Assembly: GCF_001640805.2 (NCBI RefSeq)
Contig: NC_066838.1
Coordinates: 6,466,601-6,530,600, forward strand
Reading direction: 5' to 3'
From: Lates calcarifer
Lineage: Eukaryota > Chordata > Actinopteri > Centropomidae
DNA length: 64,000 nt
Position 1 is the stretch's first letter. Each line of letters opens with the position of its first letter. The position numbers and the translations under genes are program-made. The notes under the pieces were generated by a model. That model was not told the origin of the DNA. It ran no database searches and was given only the letters and a program-made list of their open reading frames with translations. Shown one piece after another: positions 13,601 to 27,564 of the stretch.

Positions 13601-16439
13601 AATCAGCTATACTTTCTGAAAAGCATGGATTTATGTTCTTTATGTCAGTTTGGTATAAATCACTACAATGTGCTCAGCAAATTTATAATACATTATAAAA
13701 TATGTTTTTCTTTTGTTTGGATTGTAAAATTGTGGTTATAATGTATATGACATGATTAAACAGAGTTTAGGTAGGTTTAAGGATGTTTCACTGATGCATT
13801 TGTGTCCTTTCAGCTGCCGTGTAGAGGTGGATTCTCTATATGTGAAAGAGTTAGCCCCACCAAGGCACTGATATATGCAAGTATTTTTTTCACAAATGTT
13901 GCTGTTTCCAGACCATGTTGAACTTACACCAGGGCAGCAGCCCATAGATGTCTGGCGCTTAGAAGTTGTCTTACCTGCATGATCACTGTCCAACTCAGAC
14001 AGGACTCCAGCCCGCAGGTTTTCCTCAACTATGATAATCCATTATTAGACATTTCTCTCGCAGGTTGATTACAGGTGAGTTCTAAATTGGTTTAATTCTC
14101 CAAAAGAGATGTCTACGAGTTTAGCATCAGTTTTGAACGTAGGCCACATCCTGTCACGTCCAACCACTGGGTGAAAGAATGAACAGGTCTGATCAATTTA
14201 TATGAGCTCTTTTGTGCGTCATCAGCCCATTACCATGACGTTTACAGACATGCGCGTTTGTGTGTGAGCGAAAGACATTTTAATAAGTAGCTCCGTTACT
14301 GTTAAAGGAGGTATTTGACTTGAGTGTGAGTTCATTCATGACCTTAGATATAATACTTTGGCAAAACAAATCTATCCACTTATTTATTTATTTTTTTTCT
14401 GGGGCTCTCAACAGCATCTCAAGCTCCTCTAATTGCTGAACTGAGCAAAATGTCCATCTTCTGATGAAGATTGCTAATTGTAATAGGAAGTTTCGGGAAA
14501 AGGCTAGAAAGTGATTCTTCATTAAGATTACTTTGTCAACAAGTTATTTGTGATAAGTCTTTCTTGTCAAATGAAAAATACTGTTTCATCTTCCTTGAGA
14601 CTAGTCTACTCTGCTAATCACTTGACTAAACACAGACTGGTTTAGATCACAATTTGAAACTCCAGTAGGTGGGTGAGATGTTTTCTCTCCAGGGTGGAAA
14701 GTGATTTTTGAAAGCCAGCAAGTTCAGCAGCTGGCCAAGTAACAGCTGAGTCATTGGTATTGATCCATAACCCTTTCAACCCTCACAGATATATTGTAGT
14801 CGTTCTGTGCCATCCAGCAGTTAAGTATCTTACCTATTGCACGCTTAAAAACTTTGTCCTTTTTTTATTTTAAATGCTGCCACCACCTCCCAATATGGGA
14901 GGCACTGCACATCAATAACCCTGAATATAGGATTTAATTCACTAATTTATTTTCTTCTGTGTAATCATTTAATTAGATTTGATACACACCATCAATCAAC
15001 TACCACCACAAGTCCTACATTCTCAGACTAATTAAAAGGATTTTTATGAACATTTGCCATTTGTTGCCATGCCAACAAATTTGCCATTTTTTATTTGGTC
15101 AACGTTACAATTTCACTTTATTCATAAAATCCCCTTAACCCCACATGCTCCAAAACACGCATAGTCCCCACCTCATCTAACAGCATACTGGTATTGTATA
15201 CACATATTCTGCAGTTCTGCACACAGCCTTATGATACTCCTTCAGATGGAAAGAAAAAAACAACAACATCTAAATCACAAGGTCAGTCTCTTATCAGCTG
15301 TTATGGGAGCAGTACCAGGTTATGTGTCTTGATGACACTGCAGATATCAGCGTTGATTTTCAGGCTTTTCAGGCTTTAAGGGAAACCCATATTTTAATGT
15401 TGAAAACTGCAGTAGAGAAATAACATAACACAGCAACAACATATGTATTTTTTGCAGTGCAAGTGTAGTGTTTGTTCATGTCATAGCACTAAAACACATC
15501 TGTGAGGATTACAGCTAAAGAAGAAAAAATGGCAGAAGGACTTATAGCTATGGATCATTCATTAATTTGATAATAAATATATATTTGTGTACAAAGTCAA
15601 AATCTCCAGGCTTAGAGTACATGTTTTCGTCTATCCCTGTAAGTGTGAATGTCCTGCTGTAGGCTGCCATGATTCACAAACTTCTGGCAATGTACAGTTA
15701 TTATTCATGACAAGTAACACCTACTGTGTGTGGGTGGGAGCAAATCGAGTCATATTGACATGTTTGAACAAGCAAGCCGTCTGATTTTTCACGTTAAGGA
15801 TTTCATGGTTTGAATAGTGTTTACATCATTTAGTTATTCTCCACACGGTGAATGAGGCTTTTTATAGAGAAATGTTACCTACATGATGCTACATGTTAAA
15901 TGGTTGTCCAGCCAACAAGATGTTGTAATAGACTCACTGCAGTTCACTGTAAAGCTGTGTGTAAAGCCACCAGAGGATACGACCGGAACTTTAGTCACTA
16001 TTCCTTCAAAATAAAGTCTAGTTACATTCTAATTAGATATGTTTTGTTTTAGTCTTTTGTTTTTAAATGAAATTCAAATGAAAAAACAAATGGGAGTCGT
16101 ATAAACCAATAAATCAAAAATACTTGCTATACAGTTAGCTGGTAGATAGTTGTTGTTGTTGTTTTTTCCATTTTACACAACATGCTTATTGTTATTATTG
16201 GGTGCAAAACTCCACAAGAAGAAATACAAATATGTAATATGTATACGAGGCAAGTGCAGTAACACTTGCATTTTATGAGGGACCAAAAATCACATAAGCA
16301 TAAATAAATAAATAAAAATATATAAATGAAATATTAATACATTTGGTAACGTAAAATGGTATTTCTAAATTTATGTATTTAATTATTTATACTTAAGTCA
16401 CTTTTTGTCCTTCGAAGAATTTACTTTATTTAATTTTGT

Positions 16440-16597
16440 AGTTAATTGACTTTATTTTGAAACCCCCTAACGGAAGTAAGATGCAGCGTATATTGTCTCG
16501 TACTTGAGCAGTGTTTTTGTCTTACCTTGAGAACGAGTGACAGGCATACAGGAGGAGGGAGAAGTTTTTTTTCTAGCTGCGCCTTGTCCTCTTCATC
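16440..16597 (+). promoter_or_regulatory. Probable core promoter and 5' UTR of the p38 gene
   Basis: This is the segment directly before the p38 start codon. It contains an ETS-type core CGGAAGT at 16471-16477 and shows no clear TATA box at the usual distance. The transcription start cannot be fixed from sequence alone. Confidence 0.4.
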
Positions 16598-19500
16598 ATG
16601 GAGGCTCGGGCACATTTTTCTCGGGAGGAAATCAACAGCACGGTGTGGGAAGTACCGGAGAAATACACGCGCCTCAAACAGATAGGAACCGGGGCGTACG
16701 GCTCGGTGTGGTGAGTGATTTGCGGTGTTCTGTCCGCTGCATGAAGTGTGTGTCGTAGTTGGGACTGGACCGTGTAGAAATACTGCTCAGTCTGAGCCAA
16801 GTACCCATCAACGATAGCTTCACTGGCTTCATGTGTACAGCCTGTGGTGGGCCTGGGTTATATCCTGTTCACCAACACACTGTCAACACCTATACACTAT
16901 TACTAACTCGTGTAACAAGTTATTATACCTGACACCTTATAACACATCCTGACAGCATGTGTCGTGTTAGCGCGCAGACCTCAACCTGTATCTCACAGCA
17001 CGAAGGCTACCTGAACCATATATGTTTTTATCTGTACATTATTAGAGGAGATGCAGCTATAATACATGACAGCATTAAAGATGGCCACTCTGCACTTTCA
17101 TCTCCACATACAGTTACATACAAGGTACAGTGATACATACTGAAAGCCATGCAAACACATAATGTACATCCTGAATAATACCTGTTTATATTGATTTGTA
17201 TTTGAAAATATATAGTACCGTCTATATTTTTACCAACTTTATTTGTCTGCATGTATTTACAAGGTACATGGTGCAGAAATGAAATGATTTTTTTGGGGGG
17301 TAAAGGCATCAAGTTACAAAACAGACACAACTTTGAGTGTTAACAAGTTGCTCCTGTTTTGACATTCACATGTTTATTTAAAGCAAACATGTAATGCAAA
17401 CATGCTGTTTATCCAGCTGACTAGACAAATAAAATCAGCTAATGACATAATGTCTAAAACTTGGCCCATGTGACTACAGTTGTCATACATACACATACTG
17501 TAGTCAAGTTTCATACTAACTTTATACAAATGCACTTTGATCTAAAACCAAACCACAATCTTAGAAATATGAGCACGAGTTCACAGTGCAGAAGAAATTG
17601 TTGACCAGCCACCAGCTAATCTCTGTAAAATGCCTAATATGTGTGTAATCGTAGGGTTTAAACTCCTTTTTAGATCATTAACCCCTCTTAAATTCCCCAA
17701 AATGTGTCAGAGGATATAACCTTGTTGTTCTGCCCGCACTGTGCTTCCATTTCTCTACTGTGGTAGACCACACACTTTAGTCAACCCAAATATAAATCAA
17801 ACAACATTTTTGGACTGCATCTATTAGATGTTTTTATATTATTTATCTATACTGTAGCAATAGAAATATGATATTTTGTTATTCATTTACAAAGATATTG
17901 TGTGAGATCAGTTGAACATTCATGCTTCAAGTTTTATTCAGAAACATAGCCTCAGCTTTATCCCTTCATGTTTCAAGTCAATGAAACACGATGGGTTAAA
18001 GTTTTGAGAACCTTGGAGAGGGGAAAGTAGTTCTTTAATTTTTTTGTCCAAGAAGTTGAGCAAGTATAACATCTATCATAGTTGGCTTTGATGTTGTCAG
18101 AGCTGCAGATATGGGCCTGCTGACTATGGCTACCAGAGTTTTAATCATTATAGTGTGGGTGTTATGGTCTGTTAAAGCTTAAAATGTCTGACCTTTAAAA
18201 GAAGCAACATCTGAGGAACCAGGCTCTAGCCACCACCATTATCTGTCATTTTGCCAAATTATACATCTCACAAAAACCATCTTGTGAGAAATTGCAAATA
18301 CAAGAGGCGAAGAAAATAATGAACAGAAACATATTCAACAGTGCCATTGGTATTGTATGTGTAAGATGTACTGTATTTATTTTAGACATTTGTCTGGTGT
18401 TGATCAGCCACTGAAATTTCCTACATTAGTGCATCGGTGTTGTCCACAGCACCATGCACAAGTGATGTGTGTAATATGTGTTGGTGGATGCGGCTCCAAA
18501 TAGCCTGACAAGCCTTTCCTCCTACGATTCAGTGCCCTGCAGATCACTGCAAACATGCACATCACAAATTGCCAAACATTTACATGTTGATACTCAATAA
18601 ACCACAGACCCCCACTCAGTTAGAGAATGAGTCTCGCATTCAGTTTCTCCCTCTGTGAACGTCAGTGCTGTGGCATATGATTGTCATGCAGAGCTTCTTA
18701 GCGAGAGTGAAACCTCAAAATAGACTGGCCTCTGTCATTTTCCCACTGCTCTGACTTCAAAGCAGTGAAATCATAGTGAAACTAGAAACACACGCAGACA
18801 TAGACTGCAAAGCTAATGACTTGTTCTTCCATTACTGACTATAGCTCAGCAATAAATGAGAAGACCACAGAGAAAGTGGCTATCAAGAAGCTCCACAGGC
18901 CCTTCCAGTCAGAGATCTTTGCTAAGAGGGCCTACCGAGAGCTCCGACTGCTCAAACACATGAAGCATGAAAATGTGAGTAGATCAAAGCCAGGATATTT
19001 CCTGCTTCTTTTAACAGACTGTAGGTTTTACATGTGTTTTTATCCCTCTGATTGCGTAACCATGCATTTTAGTTGTGGTAATATGTTGTAAATACTTCAA
19101 CTCTTCACACCCGTACCCATGTCTCTGTATTCGTCACATCGCTCTTTCATTCCAACCAGGTGATAGGACTTCTTGATGTGTTTACACCTGCCTCAGGCCT
19201 CAATGACTTCCAAGATTTGTGAGTAGTTTTCACCATATTAACAAAAACCCCACAGGCGCAGGCAGACAACGCCGCTCTGATGATGTGCATGTTTAGTTTT
19301 CACCCACAGCAATGCCTACAGGACTGTAGAACCTTTGGGAACAGGAATCGGTTTCTGTTCTGGTTGTCTAAACAATAGGTCAGTCAACAGTTATTAGAGA
19401 AAAACTGATTTGGCCTACATTCTCATACTTTTACTCACAGGAGCATTGCAGGTTATGCTGTTTGACATGTTTAATAAGGTCTAATATGCATCACACCCCC

Positions 19501-22500
19501 AAAATATTTAAAGACTCTCAAGACCTGGATCTGGAAAAATATGGAAAATGTATTTGGTCTTTTGTATCGTGGGAAAGCTATGGGCATTGAGTGTGCATAA
19601 TGCAAAGAAGGACTGTCATATCATACACTATAAGGCCATAAGTATGTGGACACGCATATGTTACACCCACATGTGATGTTTGAACATGTCAATCACTTTT
19701 TTGGAAACCATTACCACTTTTAGGACCTGGCTTTGTGCCGGAGTCCTTAGAGGCCTCCCTTATAATGGTGCATGGTGACACTGCCATTTTGAAACTGGAG
19801 AGGACCTGACCTAAACTGTTGCCACAAAGGTGGCAGCACTGTGTTGTCACTGTGTGTATAGCATAGAGCAATGTCACTGTAACATGAACTGCAACAATGG
19901 GCCCTAAGACTAAAACAGCCCTCAGGTGTGTCCACATAGTTTTGACCATATAGTTATGTAGAAAAATCTGTTGAAGAGTGACAAACTGCACAAGAATGAG
20001 TCACTATATACAGAGACTGTATGAAGGAACTCTAAGATGGAAAAAAGTCCATCATGAAACCTGACAGTTTAGCAGTTTGACAGTGAACAGAGCAGACAGT
20101 CTGCACAGCTTTCCCTGAGTATTGTTCAAAAAATGTGTTATGGTTCTTTGTAGGGATCTAACGACATCAAAATCTCATGATATGATAATACCTTGATAAC
20201 AAGACCACAATACAATATTTATGTGATTTTTTTTTAAATAAAGGCAAATTAAGTTTTCTCGAGAGACCTGTTGTTTGTTACCGTCCAGGTCCACGATGGT
20301 ATTGAGACATCAAGTTACATCCCTTGTTGTCTGTCATAATCTTATCTTAGTGGTCTTTCCACACTGTGTTTCAACATACATCAAACACACACTTGATTTT
20401 ATTTAGCCATTTATTATTAAATAATTACACACTGTAATATGGAAATTATTATAAGAATAAGATTAATATATTGAACTGATATCTTGGTCTGTTGCAGCAG
20501 GGTTACATCAAGTCAAGTCAAATCAAGTACGCAATAAACATACACAAGCACCCTAAGCTCCATAATGAAAGTATGAAAAGACATGGATTAGAGTATTAAC
20601 AGGGTGTGTAAAGTAACAGTGGTGTGACTTACTGTGGCAAAAGAAAGATTCTTTTTATGCTTAGTTGTATTCTTGACTGAATAAGTCTATTGTGTCGTGT
20701 TTGGACTGTTTAGCAGAGGTAATCATTTTAGTGTCTCTTTCAATATCTTCTCGCTCTCCCTCTCTTTTTCTCAGCTACCTGGTGATGCCTTACATGTTTA
20801 CTGACCTGTCAAAGGTGCGAGGTCACCTTTCAGAAGACAAAGTCCAGTTTCTCGTTTACCAGATGCTCTGTGGACTCAGGGTAAGCCAGGGAAGCCAACC
20901 GGTCAGGAAGCCTGAATTTTATCGTGAAGTATCATAAGAACATTTGAAGTAATAAATTAAAACTTTTTACATTTTATGATAATCATATAACACATATATG
21001 TAATGAGGGTTCAACCTTTTATGCCTTGTATCATGAAATTACAGTGTAGTATATAAGTAAGGTATATGTCATATGCCATAGAAGTATTTTAAGTATAAGT
21101 CAAAACTGACGTTGGTGAGCTCTTAGTGTAAACAGGCATGCCAATAAAACCAGCCAAATTAAAAATACACAAAACAATAAACCACTGTAAACTCTGGATA
21201 TGAATGTAATAATAATTTTTTTTGTCTCTTTCTTTATGCAGTACATTCACAAGGCTGGAATCATCCACAGGGTAAGTACAAGTCAATATATCACAATATA
21301 TAGAGAGCTGACATTAGAGCGTAGGGGGAAAAATAACTTTATCCTGGCTATGTTTTTCAGTCTATGATAAATTTACCTGTATAGGGTATTAGTAAGAAAC
21401 TGTAATGTGTGCAGGTCTCTGCACTGTCCATTATTCTGACTCAAACTGCAGACGTGCTTTTCTTCCTGTACCACAGAGGGTCATGGGAATGTTGGGTTAA
21501 TTCATCATTGTTATCAAGTCAGAATAAACCCTGCCCCAACAGGTAGGATGAGTTGACTCGTCTCTGATGTCTGACTGCATGTCTAGAGCTGTTAGGCCAC
21601 ACCCTTCAACCCTAGTGCCAAGACCTGTGGGTGTGTGTGTGCGGAATAGGGAAAGCAGAGATAGACCAATACAGCACTATATCAGATAGGCTTCTTATCT
21701 AAGGGCCTTTCAGTGGCACTATTGGTATAGACTCATGTATGAATAACACAAAATATTATTTTAGAATCATATCAGCCTTCCAAGACAAACAGTGTAATTT
21801 TATGCAGGATAAAATCAATGGAAATGTGTATAATATAATGTATAAGGCAGTGTCACTTCTTACCTTTTTAACCTTAAAATATATGCTTGCTCAATAGATG
21901 CTCAGTATTAATTTAGCTGCCAGTGAGTGGTGGTTATAATCCAAACATTTGTTAGAGATGAAGTAATTGTGTGTTGTTCAGATTGCAGAAACACAGTTGC
22001 ACGCACTCTGATTCAGTCCTCTGTTAAAGTGTTACCCTGCTGCTAGTAGTAGTAATTCCTAAATCAGTGAAGGTGTTATCAACACTCACCAACAGTCCAA
22101 CACTTATCACACATTATGTCACAGTATTTTATGAATGACTCTGCAGAAACACCACAGCAAGACTTATGATCAGCTTCTACTGTAGCTGAGTCACCTCATT
22201 CTCTCCCTGTTTAAAGTCTTTACAGTATTTATGCACAGAGACAAACAGCTGAGCCATGTCAGGCCACGGGAACTACGAGCACTAAAGCTCTTCCCAGTTC
22301 CCGTTTTGATACTGTGCAGTACAAACACTATAATTTTCTGTTAATCACCATGTGCAATAAGTAAGCATCACTCAACTCATTTTCTTTTAACAGGATCTTA
22401 AGCCTGGAAACTTGGCAGTAAACCAAGACTGTGAACTGAAGGTTTGTACTTCTAAGGATTACTTGAGAAAAACATGAGCAGACTTAAATGAGAAGGGCTG

Positions 22501-25500
22501 TTGTAAATAACAGGATTCAGCAGGTACAGAAAGATTCTGATAAGATACAGCATATGGATTTATAGACAGATGCTTTGTTTTTTACTTAGATCCGGCTCAG
22601 AAAATGTTAATGTAGAAACATGTTGTGTGTGTAAAATAATGTCAGTGAATATATGAAAATATCTAAACATGGTAAGTATCCACATAAGTGGACGTGCATG
22701 TAAAAATGAAACACTTAGTCAAACAATGTATTAACTGAACAGATGTCTGCTGTACAGTATACAGTGTTTGTGTTCCAGATTGTGATCTGTTTCTTTCTTG
22801 TGATGCAGATCCTGGACTTCGGTCTGGCTCGCAGCACTGATGCCGAGATGACGGGCTACGTGGTGACCCGTTGGTACCGGGCACCTGAGGTCATTCTGAA
22901 CTGGATGCACTACACCCAGACTGGCAAGACAATCGTAGCTGTTACATATTCTTACCTTGCTGTCGTGTCAGTGCTCAGTCAGCGTGTTGGTGCTGTAACT
23001 GTAACTGTGTGCCTGTTTATCATGTGAAAACATCCCTACTCCAGTTACAGGGATTTCTTTCTTTAGCTTTTCTTTTAGATTTTCTGGTACTTCATGGGTC
23101 AGCAGTTTCTATCATCCTGTCGCTGGTGCTTGAAATCCATTTGAAGTTGCATGGGTGTCATTCTTACAATATATATTTTTTTCCCCTTAATCTGTGAGCA
23201 GTTGACACAGATGTGTCTGACATCAGCCTGATAGTGCTGAGACTGAATGACAGAGCTGTTGCTGCATTCAGACTTACTTCCCCAGAATTTATGTTTCTTT
23301 GGGAGATTCATAAGGAGGTTTTTCATTGTGTAAACAATATCTACAGGATGGAATGTAGCACAGAAAGCAACTCTGGCAAGTTTACACCCTTCAGAGGATT
23401 GTATTACTCACCAAGTATTCCCAATATAAACAGCACAATAGATTCTGCTCTCTGTTGAGAATAGGAACTTTGCTCTGGCATATAAATGCCACCTTCCTCA
23501 TTTCTACTCCACTGAACTAAACCTAGAACACTCTTTCTTGTTGATGTGCTTTTTGCTTAGATTCTCACTGATGTTTTTTTTTTCTACTTTGGTGTTTATT
23601 ATAGTGGACATCTGGTCTGTGGGCTGTATCATGGCAGAAATGATCAATGGAAAGACCCTTTTCAAAGGAAAAGACTGTATCCTTTTATCTGCTTTGTCCA
23701 CTGACTGGGCAGGTAACTTGAGGCCTGTGTAATGCTAAATGATGGCAAAGGCTTCAGTGTACAGAAATGGAAATATACTGTATGACTCCAAAATAACCAC
23801 ATATCAAGTTTTAATATCACTTCATTAGATAATTGTAATGATAAATGAGATTGAAAGCCACTTGATTAAACAGTGACAGTTTTATTTGATGATGGACCTA
23901 TAAATCAGGTTCAAAATGGAATACAGAAGGCACTTACAGTATATTACATGCAGCAAAAGCAACACATTTCCTCAGGCAGCGTTACTAGGCCACTACATAT
24001 TTTTTCCTGCATGTTTTATATTTGCTTTTTATGTTCTTTTTTGCACCTGATGCACTTTACTGATTTATACCAGCGGTTAGCAAATAAAGCTGTCAGTGTT
24101 TCATCAAATGGCTTTCAATTTCCTTTATTATTCTATTTCATAGACATTGTTGGAAACCCTACTTTCCACTGTTGGTTTTAAATTCCTTAATTGTAACCTT
24201 TTTACGACCAGACATGGACCAGCTGACTCAGATCATGAAAGTAACTGGAGTACCTGGACCAGAGTTCATACAGAAGCTGGACAGTCCTGAGGTAGTATAT
24301 TCATAGTACAAATACTGTATTTGTACTATGAATATATGGGTCATGAAACAACAGTTTGGCTGATATTTGGATGATATTTTTGCTTTCACCAGACAAAATT
24401 TTTTATACATTTTGAGGATTCTGTGATTTGTGAGTGTAACAGTGCCTCATGTTTGTAAAAGCATCTGGGCAATGGTGCACTAAATCATCCACTGAAACCC
24501 AAGAAGATAATATTAACATGGCTAAAGTTTCACTAGCAGTCATTAGAGGTTACATTATATATTACATACAACAATAATGACATACTGCAGATTTAGCTGT
24601 TCTTAAGCTTTACCAGTAGTTGTATAAATTTTGTCCTGAGGGTGGCACTAGAGGAAAAGCCAACATCAACAGAAACATGCAGGAGGATGTGTTAAACAAG
24701 GTGAACACAACTAACACCTATGTGTTCTTCTGTGTGAGCTTCCACATAAAAAAACCTCAATAGATATCTCTATATTTGCAAGGAAGGTGCTTTTAGTGTT
24801 CTCCATGTTGTTTCTTTCTAGGCCCTGTTTTCCTGCTGTTTTTGTCTATTTTTTTACCCACAGTCAGTTTCTGATTAATTGAAGCACATTGAAAATGTAA
24901 TTATTCTAGTGAGTGAGACATTAGACACAAAATGCATCTGCAGAATTGGTCTATTATGCTGTCTTTGGGTAGATATAGTATAAGATTTTCTGATTTGTGT
25001 TCTAAGTTGTGTTTTGTCTTTAAAAACAGGCCAAGAGTTACGTTAAGAACCTTCCACGTTATCCCAGAAAAGACTTCTCAACGTTGTTCCCCAGAGCCAG
25101 CGCAAAGGGTGAGTTTAACCACAGTTACAGTCCTTTTCAATTGGTTGACAGAGCCACAACTTTTTATTTTTACCTTTCATCACACAGAGACTCAGCATAA
25201 CTACAGTCTCTTCCACAGTGTTCATCCCACAATGTCACTCAGGGTCAGGAGTTTGTTGTCAGAGTAATCATCTTTCATTTGCTTTTTATGCCTATTTTGT
25301 TACTTTGTATCTCTGTATGGTGTAACACCGCAATGACTCCCATTGTACCATGTTCATGAAAGCTTTTCCTTTTACTGCTCTGAACAGTCAGTGTGAGGGA
25401 GGTCAAAAACAGGGGAAATTCTCTATCTGATACATTTTATGTCTCTTGCAGCTGCAGAATTGCCTCTTTTTGTATCTTTTGGAACCATTTTAAAATTGTT

Positions 25501-26201
25501 ACATGTGAAATCAAACAATGCATACTTTAATTTTTGTTGTCTGGACAGTTTGCGGCCACCTGCCACATGGTTAATGTCAATACCAATGTTTGACACATTC
25601 ACTGACATCTATAATTTGATGATTTTTATGTTTGATCAAATTGTTGCTTTACTCTGTGCCACTGACGGTTTGCAGGCATCGACCTGCTGGAGAAGATGCT
25701 GGTTCTCGATGGAGATGAGAGACCCACAGCAGAACTGGCCCTGGAGCATCCATATTTCGACAGCCTGAGGGACCCAGACGACTTTCCTGAGCCTGCTCCG
25801 TATGATGACAGCCACGACAATGCAACATTGTCCCTGGATGAATGGAAGCGTAAGTGAAGAACATTTAGCAAACATTAATTTGAAAGAATTACCATAGTGT
25901 AATCAATGTGCAGATGAGAGGGGTGTATGGACTGGAATTTGGCATTTTATGAGAAAGATACAAGCAGAATTGGCCACATTGAATGATTTAATATGGTAAT
26001 GTGATAATGAATGATAATAATGTTAAAATGCCAATGCAATATATCTTTAGTGACTTTCTGTTTATATTATTGTGGATGTGCAGCACATCATGAATGATGT
26101 TCTTTTTGCCCTCAGGGTTATGTTTCAAAGAGGTGAAAAGCTTTGTGCCGTTCCCACGGCGGGACTCCAAGAGGAAAAACACTCTGACTATGTCTCCATG
26201 A
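16598..26201 (+). CDS. mapk13: p38 mitogen-activated protein kinase, p38delta-like (12 coding exons)
   Basis: Stress- and cytokine-activated Ser/Thr kinase, phosphorylated by MKK3/6-type kinases in cytoplasm and nucleus. Exons: 16598-16710, 18845-18974, 19160-19218, 20775-20880, 21242-21271, 22394-22441, 22809-22923, 23605-23676, 24212-24291, 25030-25108, 25676-25849, 26116-26201. They join in phase to 363 codons, the usual p38 length. Visible landmarks are the Gly-rich loop [11 protein letters not shown]-binding Lys52 (VAIKKL), HRDLKPGN with catalytic Asp147, DFG at 165-167 and the TGY activation motif (Thr177, Tyr179). The gatekeeper is Met105 (YLVMPYM). Known families have Thr in p38alpha/beta and Met in p38gamma/delta, and the gamma PDZ-binding C-terminus is absent, so I call delta. 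The downstream brpf3 agrees. Intron 7 starts with GC rather than GT. Family is certain, ortholog likely. Confidence 0.92.
19626..19954. mobile_element. 329-bp MITE with TA target duplication inside mapk13 intron 3
   Basis: The ends are inverted copies: CACTATAAGGCC..GTATGTGGACAC on the left, and on the right the reverse complement ACTATATGGTC..CTATGTGGACAC. TA flanks the element at 19624-19625 and 19955-19956. The interior has no transposase. The end motif is that of a widespread vertebrate nonautonomous Tc1/mariner-type element. It sits well away from the neighbouring exons at 19218 and 20775. Confidence 0.8.
24296..24336 (+). repeat. Perfect 19-bp hairpin just after the mapk13 exon 9 donor
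   Basis: The arms 24296-24314 and 24318-24336 are exact reverse complements with a CTG loop. The stem begins 4 nt after the intron's GT (24292-24293), so in pre-mRNA it abuts the 5' splice site GTAGTA. Confidence 0.9.
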
Positions 26202-26496
26202 CCTGATGAATGTCAATGCCCTGACCAACACACAATACAGCCAATGGTGCCCTTGTATATTCTAACCATGGATTCACTTTTCTTTTAGCCTGGATGTGTT
26301 TAGATTTTAAGTCAGTGTTCAGAAGAGTGATCATTTTAAAACTTTCACCATTTTTTTTTTTTTTTGTAATGTGCAATCATTTCCTAAATGTAGATTGCTC
26401 TTTGTGTTATACACCTATCAGTGAATTGTCTTGCAAATTTATTGTGACCAAATGTCACAGGGTTTACTGTAAGATTTACTGTAATATTATTTTCCA

Positions 26497-26502
26497 ATTA
26501 AA
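26497..26502 (+). other. Candidate polyadenylation signal of mapk13
   Basis: ATTAAA lies about 300 bp after the stop codon in an AT-rich 3' UTR. No AATAAA hexamer is seen nearby before it. A longer 3' UTR using later signals is possible. Confidence 0.5.
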
Positions 26503-27363
26503 CAATAAGACAAGATATGTATGAAGTAATTTTTTCATAGTTCTGCCCAAGAGAGATTACACCAAATTTTTTTTGTTTAACTCAGAACCAATCTAAATCT
26601 TTTCTCATTAAAATGAATGCAGTCTGGAGGTGAAATTATCTTGTGATGTCAGTTAGCAGGCAAGAGTTTTGGTTTGGTCTGGGTTAGGCCAACAAATGCC
26701 CTGAAAACCCCAGACTAATAAAGGCCCCCAAAAATTTGCAGTTACTGCTGTTTAATATGCAATGTATGATGCTGAAAGCAACTAGTCCTTTAACTCATGT
26801 CTCTGTGGTTCCATACTTCACTTTTGTAATGTCTGCCATGCTGTAACTTCACACTTGCATACAATTTTATGCCCAACAACTTGTGGGTCTCTCCAGTATC
26901 TATCAGATATTGAATGTGTACTTGACTGGGCTGGTTCATTTTAGAGGCAGCTGTGTGATTCATCATAATGCACAGAGGTCATTCATTATTCTGTTTAATT
27001 CATTGTGTCATCTATTTGAAAGGAGATCCCAGACATCCTGTGTCCATGAGACTGATTTTATCCATGTAATACTTTAAAATATGATACTGGTTTGTCGCTT
27101 GTTCTCTGAGGAAGTGAATGTGTGCATGTGTGCATATGAATAGAATAAACATGAGCATGAGCATGCGTGTGTGCACACATGTTTTGTGTACATGGGGATG
27201 ACAGGACAGGTGTCAGGTTTCCAGAGCAACACTCCAGGGAAGATTTAACAGCACTATGTTGAAAATACATTTTTAGGAAGCATAAGGCTGTTAATAAGAT
27301 CAATACATACTATGACTGCCGCTAACCCTGTTAAATAGCTTGCCCGCGAAAATCATGGCCTAG

Positions 27364-27382
27364 TGACGTCAAGAGGGCGGGC
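27364..27382 (+). promoter_or_regulatory. CRE-like site next to a GC box
   Basis: A full palindromic TGACGTCA at 27364-27371 is followed by GGGCGGGC at 27375-27382. The pair lies between mapk13 and the first brpf3 exon, just before a long AT tract. It could belong to a distal brpf3 promoter. Function is inferred from the motifs only. Confidence 0.4.
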
Positions 27383-27480
27383 TAAACTTGGATCAAACTG
27401 CTGTTATCAAGGTAGCCCAGAGGCGACCATAAAGGCGGAAATGAGGCATTTTGCCGTCAAAATAAAAGAATACATCGAGT

Positions 27481-27494
27481 AATATATATATCGT

Positions 27495-27564
<70 letters not shown>

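Larger units (their letters stand above)
1..16439. other. Gene-poor 5' flank upstream of the p38 kinase gene
   Basis: I find no exon of a recognisable protein here. Open frames are short, lack family motifs and often sit in simple repeats such as the (GT)n at about 4.34 kb. The stretch is AT-rich, with the repeats and candidate regulatory blocks listed separately. One small acceptor-preceded open frame at 7582-7680 is treated as a finding, not as a gene. Confidence 0.6.

Noticed and set aside
20150..20300. Possible further interspersed repeat in mapk13 intron 3
   Set aside because: Phrases such as CTCATGATATGATAATACC look familiar from fish repeats, but I could not define the ends or family.
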